Source: Platycnemis pennipes
Taxonomy: Eukaryota > Arthropoda > Insecta > Odonata > Platycnemididae
DNA: 64,000 nt
Assembly: GCA_933228895.1 (NCBI GenBank)
Contig: OW121856.1
Span: 106,863,027 to 106,927,026 of the forward strand
Direction: 5' to 3'
The notes below the pieces were generated by a model. That model had not been told where the DNA came from. It saw only the letters and a program-made list of their open reading frames with translations, and did not search any database. This document shows, piece after piece, positions 34,795-45,850 of this stretch (its first letter is position 1; each line of letters begins with the position of its first letter). The translations under genes were made by a program, and so were the position numbers.

Positions 34795-35325
34795 GTATCG
34801 ATGGTATCCGTATCGACTTTAGGTGGTAGATTCTCAATACCGATACGAATCCACAAGAATTGGTGGTATCAAGAATCGACTAATCCCTAATGTTAAGTGA
34901 GGCAAGCGATATGAAGGCCATTATGGTAATTGGGAAGCAACTGTCCCTGATCTTGCCAGAGCGCAAGAGAAGAAGCAAAGCCTAGAAGAAAGAGAGAGAA
35001 AAGACGAAGAACGCAAAGGATAGTTTGGCGAGAATGAGATAGTTAAATAGAACTTCTCAAATGCATACAAGGAATAATATGCCTCCGTTCTGTATGCCAG
35101 CGTGAATAAAGCTCGGGACACACAAGCTGCTGGTATTCAGCCACAAACTCGGATGATGAGTCCATCACCATTACGGTGTTTGAGGTCCCTTGTGGTGGTC
35201 AAGATTAAAGAATAACATTCTGTCAGAATGGAATCCGTTTTTCTCTCCCGAGCGCTCAGTTTGCCGGGAAATTTCTGTCCCCCACAGAGTGCATATGCAT
35301 AGGGTGCCTCTGGGAGAGCACTCAC

Positions 35326-35798
35326 CTTGTTGGCTCTCCTCAGCCTTGCATTCTGCAGTGCCGACGCCAGTGAGTACGTCTCGGGGCCATCCGAACTCGA
35401 AGAGCGGCTCATGTTCGGCACTGGTGGTGGGGGTGGGGGAGCCGGTCCCGGCATCGCAACGGGAGGAGGTCCCACCGCCGCCATGAGCATCGGGGACACT
35501 GCAGCGCCAGGCATCGGGGGTGGTGCCGGTCCACCTACCACAGCCGGTGGGGCAGGGGGAGGGGGTGGGGGTGCGGGAGGGGCAGGAGGGGCGGGAGGGG
35601 GCTGAGGGGGGGAGGGGGGAACCATCATGGCGGCCGTGGCTGCCGAGGGCGACTGCTGCTGCTGCAGCAGGGGAGGGGTGGGGGTGATGGGGGGAGGCGG
35701 CGGCTGGGGAGCTGGCGGGGCCGAAGAGGTTCGGTGGTGGCCAGGGGGGAGGGCGGGCAAAGGGGTGCTGTTGTTAGGGCCTGCCATTGTGCCCACTA
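35326..35798 (-). CDS. ena: Enabled, proline-rich region and EVH2 G-actin-binding block
   Basis: The exon follows a strong acceptor (CCCCCATTCTTGGCAG) and begins with two bases completing a codon. It then reads VGTMAGPNNS and about 110 residues dominated by proline, with repeated PPPPP and APPAPPAPP runs and a QQQQ tract. SSSSDGPETYSLASALQNA and RLRRANK follow, then a consensus GTGAGT donor in phase 0. Polyproline of this kind recruits profilin-actin and SH3 proteins. LASALQNARLRR is the G-actin-binding block A that opens EVH2. The exon is 473 bp and uninterrupted. Its DNA is extremely G+C-rich compared with its surroundings. Confidence 0.93.
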
Positions 35799-36124
35799 CT
35801 GCCAAGAATGGGGGAAAACAAGCGACAGCAGCAGGGGGAGGAGGAGAGAGGGATTGTGAGATTGTGAGAGCTCTTTAAGAGCTCTTCAAGAGCTCGGCGC
35901 ATATGAGGGGCAAGCCCAGTCATCATACAAATCAAATCACCCCTCTCAATTGATCACCCCTCTCAATTGACCACACCTCCTTGCCGTCCCCCACAACATT
36001 TACAAAATACCCACAAGAATAATTTCCATGGCATATAGTACTCTATTTTGCTGGGTGGTACAGTAATACATCAATAAGTCCTTCAGTACAACCAAAGTGA
36101 AATACTAAATACCAGTTATTTATT

Positions 36125-36675
36125 GCGGATGGGCTGTTACCAAAAAAGCAATACTCTATTCTCAATACCAAAATTTTCACAATACCATTATTCTTAAATA
36201 CTCAATCCTTTAATACCACAATCTATTGCTGATACTTTCAATAGCATTAGGCACTTTTATTTTGGTAGCATCTTCACTATAAAACGTTTGTTTTTTACAC
36301 AATCTGCTCACATTTGACTGCTAATATCTTGACCAGTTTTAAGTATTGAGTGAAACTTCTATATTTCGAGCCTTGGAGGGCCTTCCATGGCCACTTCCGT
36401 GCAAAAATAAGTGTAAAGTTGAAACATATTGAAATAGAGGAAATGAAAATTAAATATTTTGAAATTGACTGGGGCCTAAAAAGGTTAATAATAAAAGAAA
36501 ATGTAAAGATTGAGGAGGGAATAATGAAATTTCTCTCAATTTAAATGTTTAAGTTATTACTGACTCAACAAACTCAACAATATAGTGAAATTAAGTCGAT
36601 ACTCGACACATTCGAGATAACCAAGTATTGAGTGGCATCATGGAATCAACAGGTATCGAATCCCATTCCTATTCT
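36125..36675. mobile_element. Short hAT-like repeat, about 550 bp
   Basis: Starts near GCGGATGGGCTGTTACC and ends near GGTATCGAATCCCATTCCTA. These ends are imperfect inverted copies, and the interior has repeated AATACC/GTATT motifs like those of the outer repeat at 32,205-34,888. There is no coding sequence. Boundaries are approximate. Confidence 0.4.
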
Positions 36676-36839
36676 TTATCAAAAATAGCAAATATTCTAC
36701 AGAGAAGAAATTTCAGCGGGTAACGCTGCTAAAGTTTTCACGGCTAGTATGTGACCTTTGAATTCTTTATCAACAGTTTATTAAAGCAATATATTTTGAG
36801 TTACACTCAAATTGCTTTGTACGTGCAGCAGGCTCTCAA

Positions 36840-37058
36840 TTGACAAAGATCTGGATTATCAGAACAGACAAAAAACACCTATCTTGCAGTATGTATGAGA
36901 AGTATGCAGCCTGGACCCCGAGAATATGCCCCTTGAGAAAAGATTGCCAAAAGATAATCGCACCTATCTCATCCCCAGTGTGTGATGAAGATACATATTC
37001 ACCTATCACACAGTATACAAATGCTTCTCAAGTAAAATATTTTATAGGCTGCAAGTAA
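36840..37058 (+). other. Short open frame with faint Kazal-like spacing
   Basis: A 72-codon frame contains CPLRKDCQ, then SPVCDEDTY and TNASQVKYFIGCK. The PVC..D.TY..x..NA pattern recalls a Kazal inhibitor domain, but two or more of the six cysteines are missing and there is no signal peptide. It lies in an intron on the strand opposite to ena. Probably chance or a relic. Confidence 0.15.
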
Positions 37059-37529
37059 ATAAATTACAATCATGAACGCCACCAATGAGAACATGCTCAA
37101 AAGCCAGATAAATGTAATTGTTTTCATCATCTCTGTCTGCAAGGATATGCAAATTTTGAGACTACACTTTGCTTTTTAAATGTCTAAGAACTCTCTTAAG
37201 CATTAGATCATGAATGGAATTTCTCTGGGGAAGAGATAGAATGCATTTAATTCTCTTTTGGGCTCCGAGAAATAAGAAATGCGAGCAAGTCAATTAACTT
37301 TTAGGTTGTCTACTGATAAAAATTTTTCCAGGGATAATCACATTATGCACAAAGCTCAGTCAAGTCTTGTATTTATTAGAAAAATAAGGAAATACAAATA
37401 TGCAGAAAGTGGCCACTCCCAGTGCTAGTTCTTCCCACGCACGGAGCCTATATCTGGTGGATTTAAATCCCAACGTTTGGCCGTGCTGCCGGATTAAAAT
37501 CTGTATCATTAAAAAAATTGGCTTTTAAT

Positions 37530-39525
37530 TTAAAAGAAGGCAGTAGAAATTAGATACAAGAAGGTCTGACTGAGAAATCAGTGGAAAAGAGATGGATGAG
37601 CATCAAAATTGGGCTACAGGAAGCAGCAAAAGAAGTTCCGGGAAGAAAAGAAGTTGTCAAGAAGAAGCCATGGATAACAGAAGAAGTTTTAGAACTGATT
37701 GAGAGACAAGAAAATAAAAAATGTGGAAAATGAAGAAGGGCAACTTTGCTACAAAAGTACGAGTATAAGGAATGAGATAGACGAAAGCGAGAAAAGCTAG
37801 GCAAATGTGGATGATGCACAAATCAACCTCGCACATGGTAATGTGGAAGTTGCCTACAGGTTGGTGAGGAATCACTTCAAGAAACAGGCTGCAAGATGCA
37901 ATACCATCAGGGACAAGGATGGAGAAATCTTAATCGAATATGAGGATAAAGGGAAGAGAAGGAAGGAATACTTGGAAGAGTTGTACAATGGAAGCAATCT
38001 TAGCGCAAAAGTAATCGAAGAGGAAAATGAAGTCAATGAGGATGATTTGGAAGCCCCATCTTAAGATCAGAATTTGACGCAGCAGTGACGGACCTGAGGA
38101 TGAATACGGCTTCTGGAATAGATAATATTCCTGCCGAACTAATTAAAAATGTGGGAGAGAATATATTTACCCAGGTGTCCAAAACCATCTGCGACATGTA
38201 CTTTCCAGGAGAGATACCTACGGACTTAGAGAAGAACTTCATCATCCCTATTTCCAAAAACAAGAGGATGGAGAACTGTGAACATTTTAGGACCATAAAC
38301 CTGACCACACATAACTCGCAGGTATTAGCAGAGAGTCATCTATTGAAGAATAGAGTGAAAAGCAGAGGAGTTCCTGGATGAGGATTAATTTGGGTTTCAG
38401 AAAAGGGTAAAAGAGAAGCGATTTTGGCCCTCACGCTACTTATAGAGATGAAAATAGAGAAGAAATTACCGGCGCTTGTAGATTTGGAGAAGGGATCAGA
38501 CCACGTGGATTGGAGCTTGATGCTGAAGATTCTGAAAGAAATTGGAGTATCGCACAATTCCAGAAGAGCTATCCACAGCTTGTATAAAAATAAGGTGGCT
38601 ACAGTCAAATCAGGACCCAGCAGTAGAGAAGCATGCATAAAGAAATAGTGAGACACGGCTATGCACTGTCTCCATATCATTCAATGTCTAGGTCGAGAAA
38701 GCCATCCAAGAATTCAAATGAAAGTCTTTGGGAGTGAACATCCACGGGGAGAAAATCAGCATGCATGCTGCGATTCGCCGATGACATAGCAGTCATGGCA
38801 GAAACAGAAGGAAGATGCTGGGAAATGTGGGAGGGACAATGGACAGATATCACCTTATGATCTATAAAAAGAAAGCTAAAGTAATGGTAAGCAGCGAAAG
38901 AATGGAAGCCTGGATAATGTCAAACTAGGAAAACAAAAAAAATTGAGGACGTGGAAGAGTTCTGTTACGTGGAATGATGAGTAACCAGCGATGGACGAAG
39001 TAAAAGAGAAATTGCCAAGAAAAAAGGGCATTTTACCAAAAGAATATCCTACTTACAGATGCAAACACAACCTTGGAAGTGAGAAAAAATTTCAACAAAA
39101 CATACATCTAGAACATTTCATTATATGGCAGCGAAGCATGGACGATAACAGCAGCAGAGAAGTCAAGGCTGGAAGCATTTGAAATGTGGTGTTACTGAAG
39201 AATGATGAAATGGACCGACCGAGTGACAAACGAATAAGTCTTAAGAAGAGTGGGAGAAAAGAGAAGTCTGCTGAAAACTCTAAAAAGAAGAGGGGGCAAC
39301 TTAATCGGCCATATCTTAAGACACGATGGCCTGATGAAGACTATCGTCGAGGGAAAAATGAATGGGCAGAATGGAAAAGGCAGGCCTTGTATTAGATGCA
39401 TGGAACAGGTCGTGAAGGATATGAAAGAGAGAAATGATGTTACTATGAAGAGGTAGGCCAATAGAAGAATGGAGCGAAGGACTGCGTCAAACCAATCCTA
39501 GGTTTTTTGACTTATGATGATGATT
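37530..39525 (+). pseudogene. RTE/craft-like LINE, copy B, 5'-truncated
   Basis: Same family as copy A, on the plus strand and lacking the endonuclease. It shows EVAYRLVRNHFKKQAARCN, RDKDGEILIEYEDKGKR, then RMNTASGIDNIPAELIKN, TINLTTHNSQV, ALVDLEKGSDHVDWSLML (catalytic motif), and the RFADDIAVMAE active-site block near 38,771, which copy A has lost. The C-terminus, also absent from copy A, is present: GNLIGHILRHDGLMK and GKGRPCIRCMEQVVKDMKE. The copy ends in TTATGATGATGATT, a (TGA)n-like simple-repeat tail. The first catalytic motif is DLEKGSD instead of DLEKAFD. Many frameshifts and stops are present. Confidence 0.88.
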
Positions 39526-40436
39526 TTTATATTTTATTCAAATATTCCTAATGCTTATGACACCATCTGTTGTGTCAATTGAGTACAAGCAAAAAAATCT
39601 ATCAGTAAATGCGTTAAATACCACATGCTTCACAAAGAAATAATAAATTTCAATCACAAATGCCAGTGCATGACTTATGCAGCCGGGACAACAATCACGG
39701 TAAAAATAAAAAAAATATAAAGCTGTCGAGGCTTATGATGGAAGAGGGGCAAGGTGACAATAAATGTTTAGGAACCTGATTTCTATTTTATTTCTCTTCC
39801 ATTGTGATAACTTATGGCATAAGCAGTAAATCTGTGCAAATTCGTCTTTCACAGGGCATTAAGTTTATTGAGTTATGCACAACAAACAACCACTGCAAAA
39901 TTGACTCATTGTAGCCATGTGATGGAAAAACTACTCACTGAAACTGACGAAACTCGTGGACCAACCAAAGAGAGAAAAAAATCACTCGCTAAGGTGCTGA
40001 TGCCATGCTGTAAGCTATACCCACAATACTTCCAACTTCTATTGTATTTACATTAAGTGATAACTGAAAACTGAAATTAATAAAGGATAAAACAACTCAT
40101 TGAGCATAATAAAGATTATGCATGACATTATCAAAAGCAAAGTATAAAAGTTGTTTCATTATGACACCCACTAATATTCACGACTTAAGAGAACTCATTA
40201 GAGTTCAAATTAATTATGATATTCTCAATAAAAAGATGAATGTCAATACTACTACCATTAGCACTCTATCCATTGGAATGCATTCTTATTTTACGAAGGA
40301 ACAGCCATGTAAATACCATCAGGTGCATTGCAATGACAGTCACTTTCCCTTACTTGAATCCTTTATTGACAAACTGCTACTCAAATAACTAAATTTGGCA
40401 AAATAAATAACATATATTCAAAATAGCCATGGATTA

Positions 40437-40608
40437 CAGTCAAGCTCACTTATATCAAACCCATTTATAATGAAGTTCCAGTTATAACGAAGTAAAGGCT
40501 ATCCCCCATCAAAGAGAGGCTTGGAAAAACTGGTCCACATAAATGAAGTTCGGTTATTACGAAGTAAATATTCGGCCCCTTCAACTCCGTTAACAATGGG
40601 CTCGATTG
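40437..40608. mobile_element. pogo/Tigger-like MITE, 172 bp, TA duplication
   Basis: Begins CAGTCAAGCTCACTTATA and ends ..TAACAATGGGCTCGATTG. The ends are imperfect inverted copies, both bordered by TA (40,435-40,436 and 40,609-40,610). Inside, ATAACGAAGT and ATTACGAAGT motifs lie near each end. It has no coding capacity. Confidence 0.7.
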
Positions 40609-41478
40609 TATTTCAATCCTACTCCATCCTGAAATATGTATTTCCATTTATGGATATCAAAATGGAAGAGTTCAGGATATCCAAATTCAACCACTACTTG
40701 ACCAATTTCACTGCTGATGGGCCTCAAATACACACATACATATCCTATTTGAATAACACAACTCTGAAATTTTGATCTTACTTTCAAAATTATGTTTTTT
40801 ATCGCAGCTGAAAAACTTTTTTTAGTATCCCCACATCTCAATGCCATAAATTGCAAAGGACTCAGCCGGAACAGCAAGTAAAAGTGTGACAAACCCATCT
40901 CCACACTGAATATCCTTTGCCATTCTGAACAGTGCATAAAAAGAGGGGTGAGAGAGAGAGACAGGCTCCCACAATCTCAGTTTTTCCAAATGCTTGGCAA
41001 CGGAAAGGAAGGCGGGAAGCAGAGTAAAAAACAATTGAAACCAAAGGAGGTGCTTCGTATACAAGGAAACAACAACCAGCAGTAGCAGCAGGAGACAATG
41101 TTGTCCAACAATCCAAGATCCATTCCCCACAAGATCATTAGCGTCAGCAAATCACAGGGGACATGGTATCACACACTCACTGCATGCAAACACATTGTAT
41201 AATATGACACAATAACAATAATAACAAATATTACCATTAAAATTGTACACTTAAGATGTTTCAACAACCACACACTGTAAAGAGTGGTCATGGTTGATTG
41301 TGCACAGGAATTACACTACACACATAGAAAAAGTCCTTTGGCCTTTTTGATGACAACATATGTTATGTACTCTAGTGCATTAGAGCAAGTGATTCAGACA
41401 CTTTAAGGAGTTTTTAACCTGAGACCTTGTGCAAGAAATAAAACAAATATATATATAGATACATATTTTAACCCTAAA

Positions 41479-41941
41479 TGTCCTCCCTCCGGGAGGTATT
41501 TAAACCGTTGTGCCATTTCAAAGGTCAACTGTTTCGAGTCTGCAACAACCGCTCGGCGCTACGACTCAAACCCAGGAGGGGATAAAAGGGATTGCACAGC
41601 GAAGGAGCAGTCTCTGGCATACTCCGAAAAGACTTGGTCAGTTTGTATAGAGTTACATGGTGATAGTGCTGAGGAATAAGTGAACACTTTTTTTGATTTT
41701 TCGTTTCATGTCAGTTTGAATTGTGTTAACTTTTGTCTACATAAGAGTGTGGTGATTTGTCTAATAAACTTGATCGAACTGTAGAAAGGATCCTTGCAAT
41801 CCTTGCGTGAGTGGGCCTAGCCAAAACGTCGGGAACCCGAAGTAAAAAAATCCCTTCCCATTCCCATGCCGAACGACGGAGATGACTGTTGCGATAGGGA
41901 GGCACGGCGAGTAGAGGAAAAGGGGAGGGGGGGGGATTACA
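41479..41941 (+). repeat. 5' LTR (start uncertain)
   Basis: Contains a TATA-like GGATAAAAGG near 41,580, an AATAAA at 41,764-41,769 and a G-rich stretch before its end ATTACA. Order promoter, poly(A) signal, end and then primer site is as expected. No second LTR is in the window for comparison. Confidence 0.55.
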
Positions 41942-41942
41942 A

Positions 41943-41960
41943 TGGTGCCCAACGTGGGGC
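41943..41960 (+). promoter_or_regulatory. Primer-binding site, tRNA-Lys(CUU) type
   Basis: TGGTGCCCAACGTGGGGC is complementary, with one mismatch, to the 3' end of tRNA-Lys(CUU) including its CCA. It starts one base after the LTR, the usual position for reverse-transcription priming. Confidence 0.8.
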
Positions 41961-42081
41961 CCGTGTTGGTCGGAGGAGTATGCGTTCTGTCTTCATTTCC
42001 TTTGAAATTGCATTCAGTGGGATTTGCATGGATTGATCTATGGTTTTAGGGCATCAACAGATTGTGTCAGGTGGTTGTGAT

Positions 42082-42880
42082 GATGGCAGAGGGGGGAGCT
42101 TTCACTACTTACTGCGATAAATTAGGTTTGGACGAAGAGGGCAACCTTAGAAGGTTGCTTCAATTTCTGGTCATGTTAGGGTCAAGTAAGTAGTAAAACG
42201 GGGACAAAACATTTGACGGTAAAGGTCCTGATTCTGAAAATACCTAATTGATGAGGTTTATGAGCACAAGTTAATGCAGTCTCAGAAAGATCTCGGGAGG
42301 GAGTTGAATTCGAATTTTATTCAGCTACGAGATAGACTAGACCGACGGGTAAGCGACCGAGAGTAATCGATGGGTACTCTCTTTCGCGAAGTGCAGGAAC
42401 AATTTCTTAGTATTGGACAGACGATAAAACACCAGATTAGTTCGCAACCCATGGTTAGTGGTAAGGAAGTTAAAGAGTCATTACACCACGTTGGCCATGC
42501 AAATCATGAGCTAGAAGCACGTTGTCAATCTGCTGAAAGTCACGTGGCTGTGTCAGATCAACTTTTCGAAGTGAACCTGAAAATTGTCGGAATCATACAC
42601 TTAGACGGGAATCATTAAGAGGGTTTAATTTAATTAATGGGTGAGGGCCTGGAAATTTCCATGAAAAGTCACGTGTGCCCGGAGATAAAATTAAATTGTA
42701 AAAATGTAGACTGTCGTGCTTAGTTAGATTCCATGAGTCTGATTTCTGCTGTCTTCTGATTTCTTTGATGAATTAAGGAGAGCCGATCCTACTCTCCCCG
42801 TGTTCCCAATTAATAAGTCTTATGTAGTTTGTGCTGATGGAAGGAAATCAGCAAGGATTTGCCTTAAATCGCCGCAGTGA
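42082..42880 (+). pseudogene. LTR-element gag and aspartic protease remnants
   Basis: From 42,082 a frame opens MAEGGAFTTYCDKLGLDEEG and stops after about 37 codons. A second frame (42,370-42,618) reads EVQEQFLSIGQTI and is coil-like. Near 42,730 LDSMSLISAV resembles the protease active-site region, where family members have DTG(A/S)xxSLIS. The DTG itself is altered. One frame later comes SSDFFDELRRADPTLPVFP. All are broken by stops and shifts. The pattern suits a Gypsy-like gag-protease order, but the superfamily is not provable without the polymerase. Confidence 0.6.
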
Positions 42881-43084
42881 ATTTACAAAAAAATCTGATT
42901 TTTTTAAAATTTTGATGTTCCCGGTATCACCCGGTCAATCAGTCTACAGTCATACACTAACCGTAAATGTTATAAATACTTAAAACTATTGTTAAAATCT
43001 GTAACACATGTATTAACATGCTAATAATGCAATATTATTCCTCAATTTAAGCACTATTGACTTTGCTGCTGATATTTAAAGTAA

Positions 43085-43555
43085 GTAGTTTTCATTTTCA
43101 TCCTTCCCAATCCCTACACACACTAATTCTCACAGCCTCCCTTTCAATAAGTGCTTTTCCCAATCAATACTTGCATCCCTACCGGAATATGCAAGCAGAA
43201 ATGAGGTCAGGACCAGGGAAATGGCATTTATCTGGGTTCTTTGTGAGTTTGAGATCCCTGGTTTCAACATCCAGCATTAACCCCTCCCCCCCCGCCCCCC
43301 CCCCCACTCTCACCCCTTTAGTAGTTTTCATTTTCATCATTCCCAATCCCTACACACACTAATTCTCACAGCCTCCCTTTCAATAAGTGCTCTTCCCAAT
43401 CAATACTTGCATCCCTACCGGAATATGCAAGCAGAAATGATGTCAGGACCAGGGAAATGGCATTTATCTGGGTTCTTTGTGAGTTTGAGATCCCTGGTTT
43501 CAATATCCAGCATTGACCCCCTCCCACTCTCACCCCTCTTCCTCCACTCCAACGT
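43085..43555 (+). repeat. Tandem duplication, two units of about 235 bp
   Basis: The unit beginning GTAGTTTTCATTTTCATC repeats at 43,085 and 43,321 with very few differences. The first unit ends in a C-rich run (CCCCTCCCCCCCCGCCCCCC, 43,280-43,305) that is shorter in the second. Just downstream (43,580-43,660) GACGAAGATGAAGATAG and GTAGTCGAAAGCTTC resemble Penelope-like terminal sequence, so the duplicated unit may be a tandem terminal repeat of such an element. Confidence 0.85.
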
Positions 43556-44329
43556 CCTTCACACCCTCGCCGCAAATATTAGTCTACCAGTGGCTGACGA
43601 AGATGAAGATAGGGGTAGTCGAAAGCTTCATATATTTTAAACGTAAGTGTCCCGCATTTTATGCTTCTATATTTTCTGTGCACTTGATCCATGTGTGTGT
43701 GTATATATTCTTGTCAATTCGACCCAAAAATCGGAAAAAATGACCCTTAGGGTGACCTATTTTGACCAAACTTGGCAAAACCTGTCCATTCAATAGAAAA
43801 ATAAAAACCCCAAAGGCGTATTGCACAACAAGCAACCACTTACAAGAAATTGCATTGTTGCAAAATTTGAATTTTGCAAAAGTTACTACACTTTTTAAGG
43901 TACTATATCTCGGAGTCTAGTAAAGCTACAGATTCGCAAAGGGACTTATTTTAAAGGTCTTTAATTGGACAACTATAATAAATTATTATATTATAAACAA
44001 TTTCATAACTTTTATAACAATTTTAAATTTTTAAATCGTTATCTGAAGATGCACATATATCCTCGATTTTGCTCATTTTTTATATATTGTAGATACAACT
44101 CCATTCTACAAGTTAAAAAAGTTTGGTAGAGGTAATATTCCATTTAAGAAAGAAAAATATTTTTGAGTGTAGGCATAATGCCCACTGTGGTATCAGGCCG
44201 GTCAGGTGTGGTTGTGTACATAAAAGAAAGACAATTCAAGAACAAGTATATATGCCCTCACACTGGGTTAGGGGAGTGGGGAGAGGGAGGGATATGAGGG
44301 GAGTGGGGGAGGAGGGAGACTGACACATT

Positions 44330-45850
44330 TGCGTGATGCTAATTCCAGGGAAGCGAATCGTGCAACCACTTCTAAAATGGTGGGGTGGGGTTGGAGGGGA
44401 GCACTTCATTCGCCTGGTTATGTCTCTCTCCGTGAAGGAGGATTTCCAAGTGTTTGAGGGCATCTAACCTTTGCCCTTTTCTTTGGAAAAGGAGTGGTGT
44501 AACTTGGAAATCAATATGTTCCCTTTTCTTTGCATTAAAACTCCTACCCATTTGTCCGAAGTAGATTGTACTGCAATCTCCGCACCGCAGTTTGTTAATG
44601 TCTGAACTAACTGTGGGGTCTTGGTCACTATTAAGGTTGTTAAAAATGGACCCTAGATTTTTCTTGGCATAAAAAGCTACTCTATACTTCGATTTTTGAC
44701 ATCGTTATTTTTTGTGTTATCACATATCTAACTGTATTCTCACCCAATGGGGTTCGTTAATATCTTTGGTAGTGATGGGGCAAATCCAAAATTTGATTGA
44801 ATCCGAATCCCTAATCCGAATTTTAGTTGTTTATCAAATCCATATCTCGAATCCTAATCCCAAATCCTAATCCTTCTCAATTTTATTAAATTCAGTCTTC
44901 CTTTTATCTGTAAATTGTTAAATAATTGCTTCCTTTCTCATTAATTCTCTTATTAAATCGAATCAAAGTTGTATCTCATTTTTTTCTCATAATTTCTTTA
45001 ATTAAATCGAATCAAAGCTGAATCTTATTTTTTTAAAGTAAATAATAAAAGAATAATGGCCATATAATCCCATTGCATGCACGCCATCCCATCCCATGCA
45101 CTGATATTAAGGACATGCTCGAGGGCAAATATAAAGAATGGGTAATTTCAAGAGTAAATCAAAGTAAAATTTTTCTCAAATAAAATTGTAAATTCAATGA
45201 ACACAGATTACAAGTTTTGTATAGAAAATGCAGTATTTTCTCTTGCACACTAGGCAATGAGTCACGGGTCGTCAGGCGGTTCATTCTGTCACAAAAACAG
45301 AAACGAGGAGAAACGCAAGCCTGTTACCAGCATAACTGAACATCCACGTTACTCCGGATTCGTGTAACTCAGATCCACGTAAGTTGAGGACTTACTGTAG
45401 TCCTCCACCACTGGTACATACATAGAATCCGCATGACTGGTATTCAAATCTTTAATCCATTGATTCGATCGAATCTTTATACCTTGGATTCGACTGAATC
45501 TTTGAATCCCTGCTCCAACCCTAACCTTTGGGCATGGTTTTGTAAATAAGCCTACCAGCCATATCTTCTCTTTTTTTACTAAGAAGTTTACCAACAATGG
45601 AGGTAGAATAACCATTTGCTGCGGCCATGTGTTTGATGATATTGATCTCCTTATTAAAATTGTCCACCGAGAATGGTATGGCAAAAAGTCTTCTGATCAT
45701 AGAGTGAAAAGAAGAAGCTAATTTATGGGAAATATGGTGTCGGGATGCGGAGTGAATGATGTGGTCAATAAAACTAGGAAACACTTGGAAATCCTCCTTC
45801 ACGGAAAGACAAAGTTTAAAATAGTTTACTCAGTTGATAATTACGTTATG
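44330..45850 (-). pseudogene. Penelope-like element: reverse transcriptase end and GIY-YIG domain, split by a hAT insertion
   Basis: On the minus strand 45,830-45,530 gives KEDFQVFPSFIDHII, then ASSFHSMIRRLFAIPFSVDN and KHMAAANGYSTSIVGKLLSK, the thumb region of Penelope reverse transcriptases. A 754-bp element follows (44,770-45,523). Beyond it 44,700-44,380 continues NKLRCGDCSTIYFGQMGRSF, then ALKHLEIL. This is the GIY-YIG endonuclease of Penelope-like elements, where the usual motif is VYxLxCxDC..xYVGQTGR. Here Thr of GQTGR is Met. Stops are few in the GIY-YIG part. The catalytic reverse transcriptase core is missing upstream. Confidence 0.82.
44770..45523. mobile_element. Non-autonomous hAT-like element, 754 bp, inserted in the Penelope copy
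   Basis: Ends are TAGTGATGGGGCAAATCC at the left and, in reverse complement, TAGGGTTGGAGCAGGGATTC at the right. The 8-bp flanks are ATCTTTGG (44,762-44,769) and ACCTTTGG (45,524-45,531), seven of eight identical. The interior has repeated GAATCC/AATCC motifs near both ends, no protein, and a pogo-like terminus in reverse (ACTTACTG before TA, 45,390-45,399) that may be a further nested fragment. Confidence 0.8.

Larger units (their letters stand above)
32205..34888. mobile_element. Outer hAT-like repeat containing a nested hAT-like copy
   Basis: The sequence at 32,205-32,300 (GATGAGACGATACC, TCAATTCTCAATACCGATTC) is inverted at about 34,800-34,888 (GAATCTACCACC side, TATTGAGAATC, GATACC, ending in AATCCCTA). 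This suggests an older element opened by the insertion at 32,832-34,794. No protein frame and no clean 8-bp duplication were found for the outer element. Confidence 0.45.
29874..35325 (-). other. ena: Ena intron (5.5 kb)
   Basis: Runs from the GTGAGT donor at 35,325 to the NAGNAGNAG acceptor at 29,874. It holds nested hAT-like repeats between about 32,205 and 34,890. A pogo-like terminus (TA, then CAGTCCAACCTCCCTCAAC) starts at 31,254, with repeats of a GGACAC-like motif behind it, but I found no matching right end. Sequence 29,900-31,250, 31,500-32,200 and 34,890-35,320 shows nothing else recognisable. Confidence 0.75.
41479..42895 (+). mobile_element. LTR retrotransposon, 5' part
   Basis: A TG..CA sequence ending TTACA at 41,941 is followed after one base by an 18-bp primer-binding site, then gag-like and protease-like frames. 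The copy breaks off near 42,895, and no reverse transcriptase, integrase or 3' LTR was found. The LTR start is uncertain: TGTCCTCCC at 41,479, or TGTAAAGAG at 41,277, whose TGTAA would pair with the TTACA end. Confidence 0.75.

Noticed and set aside
35190..35878. Long plus-strand frames rich in Gly and Ala opposite the ena proline-rich exon
   Set aside because: They are mirror frames of a highly G+C-rich, proline-coding exon. The minus strand has matching splice sites and the EVH2 block.
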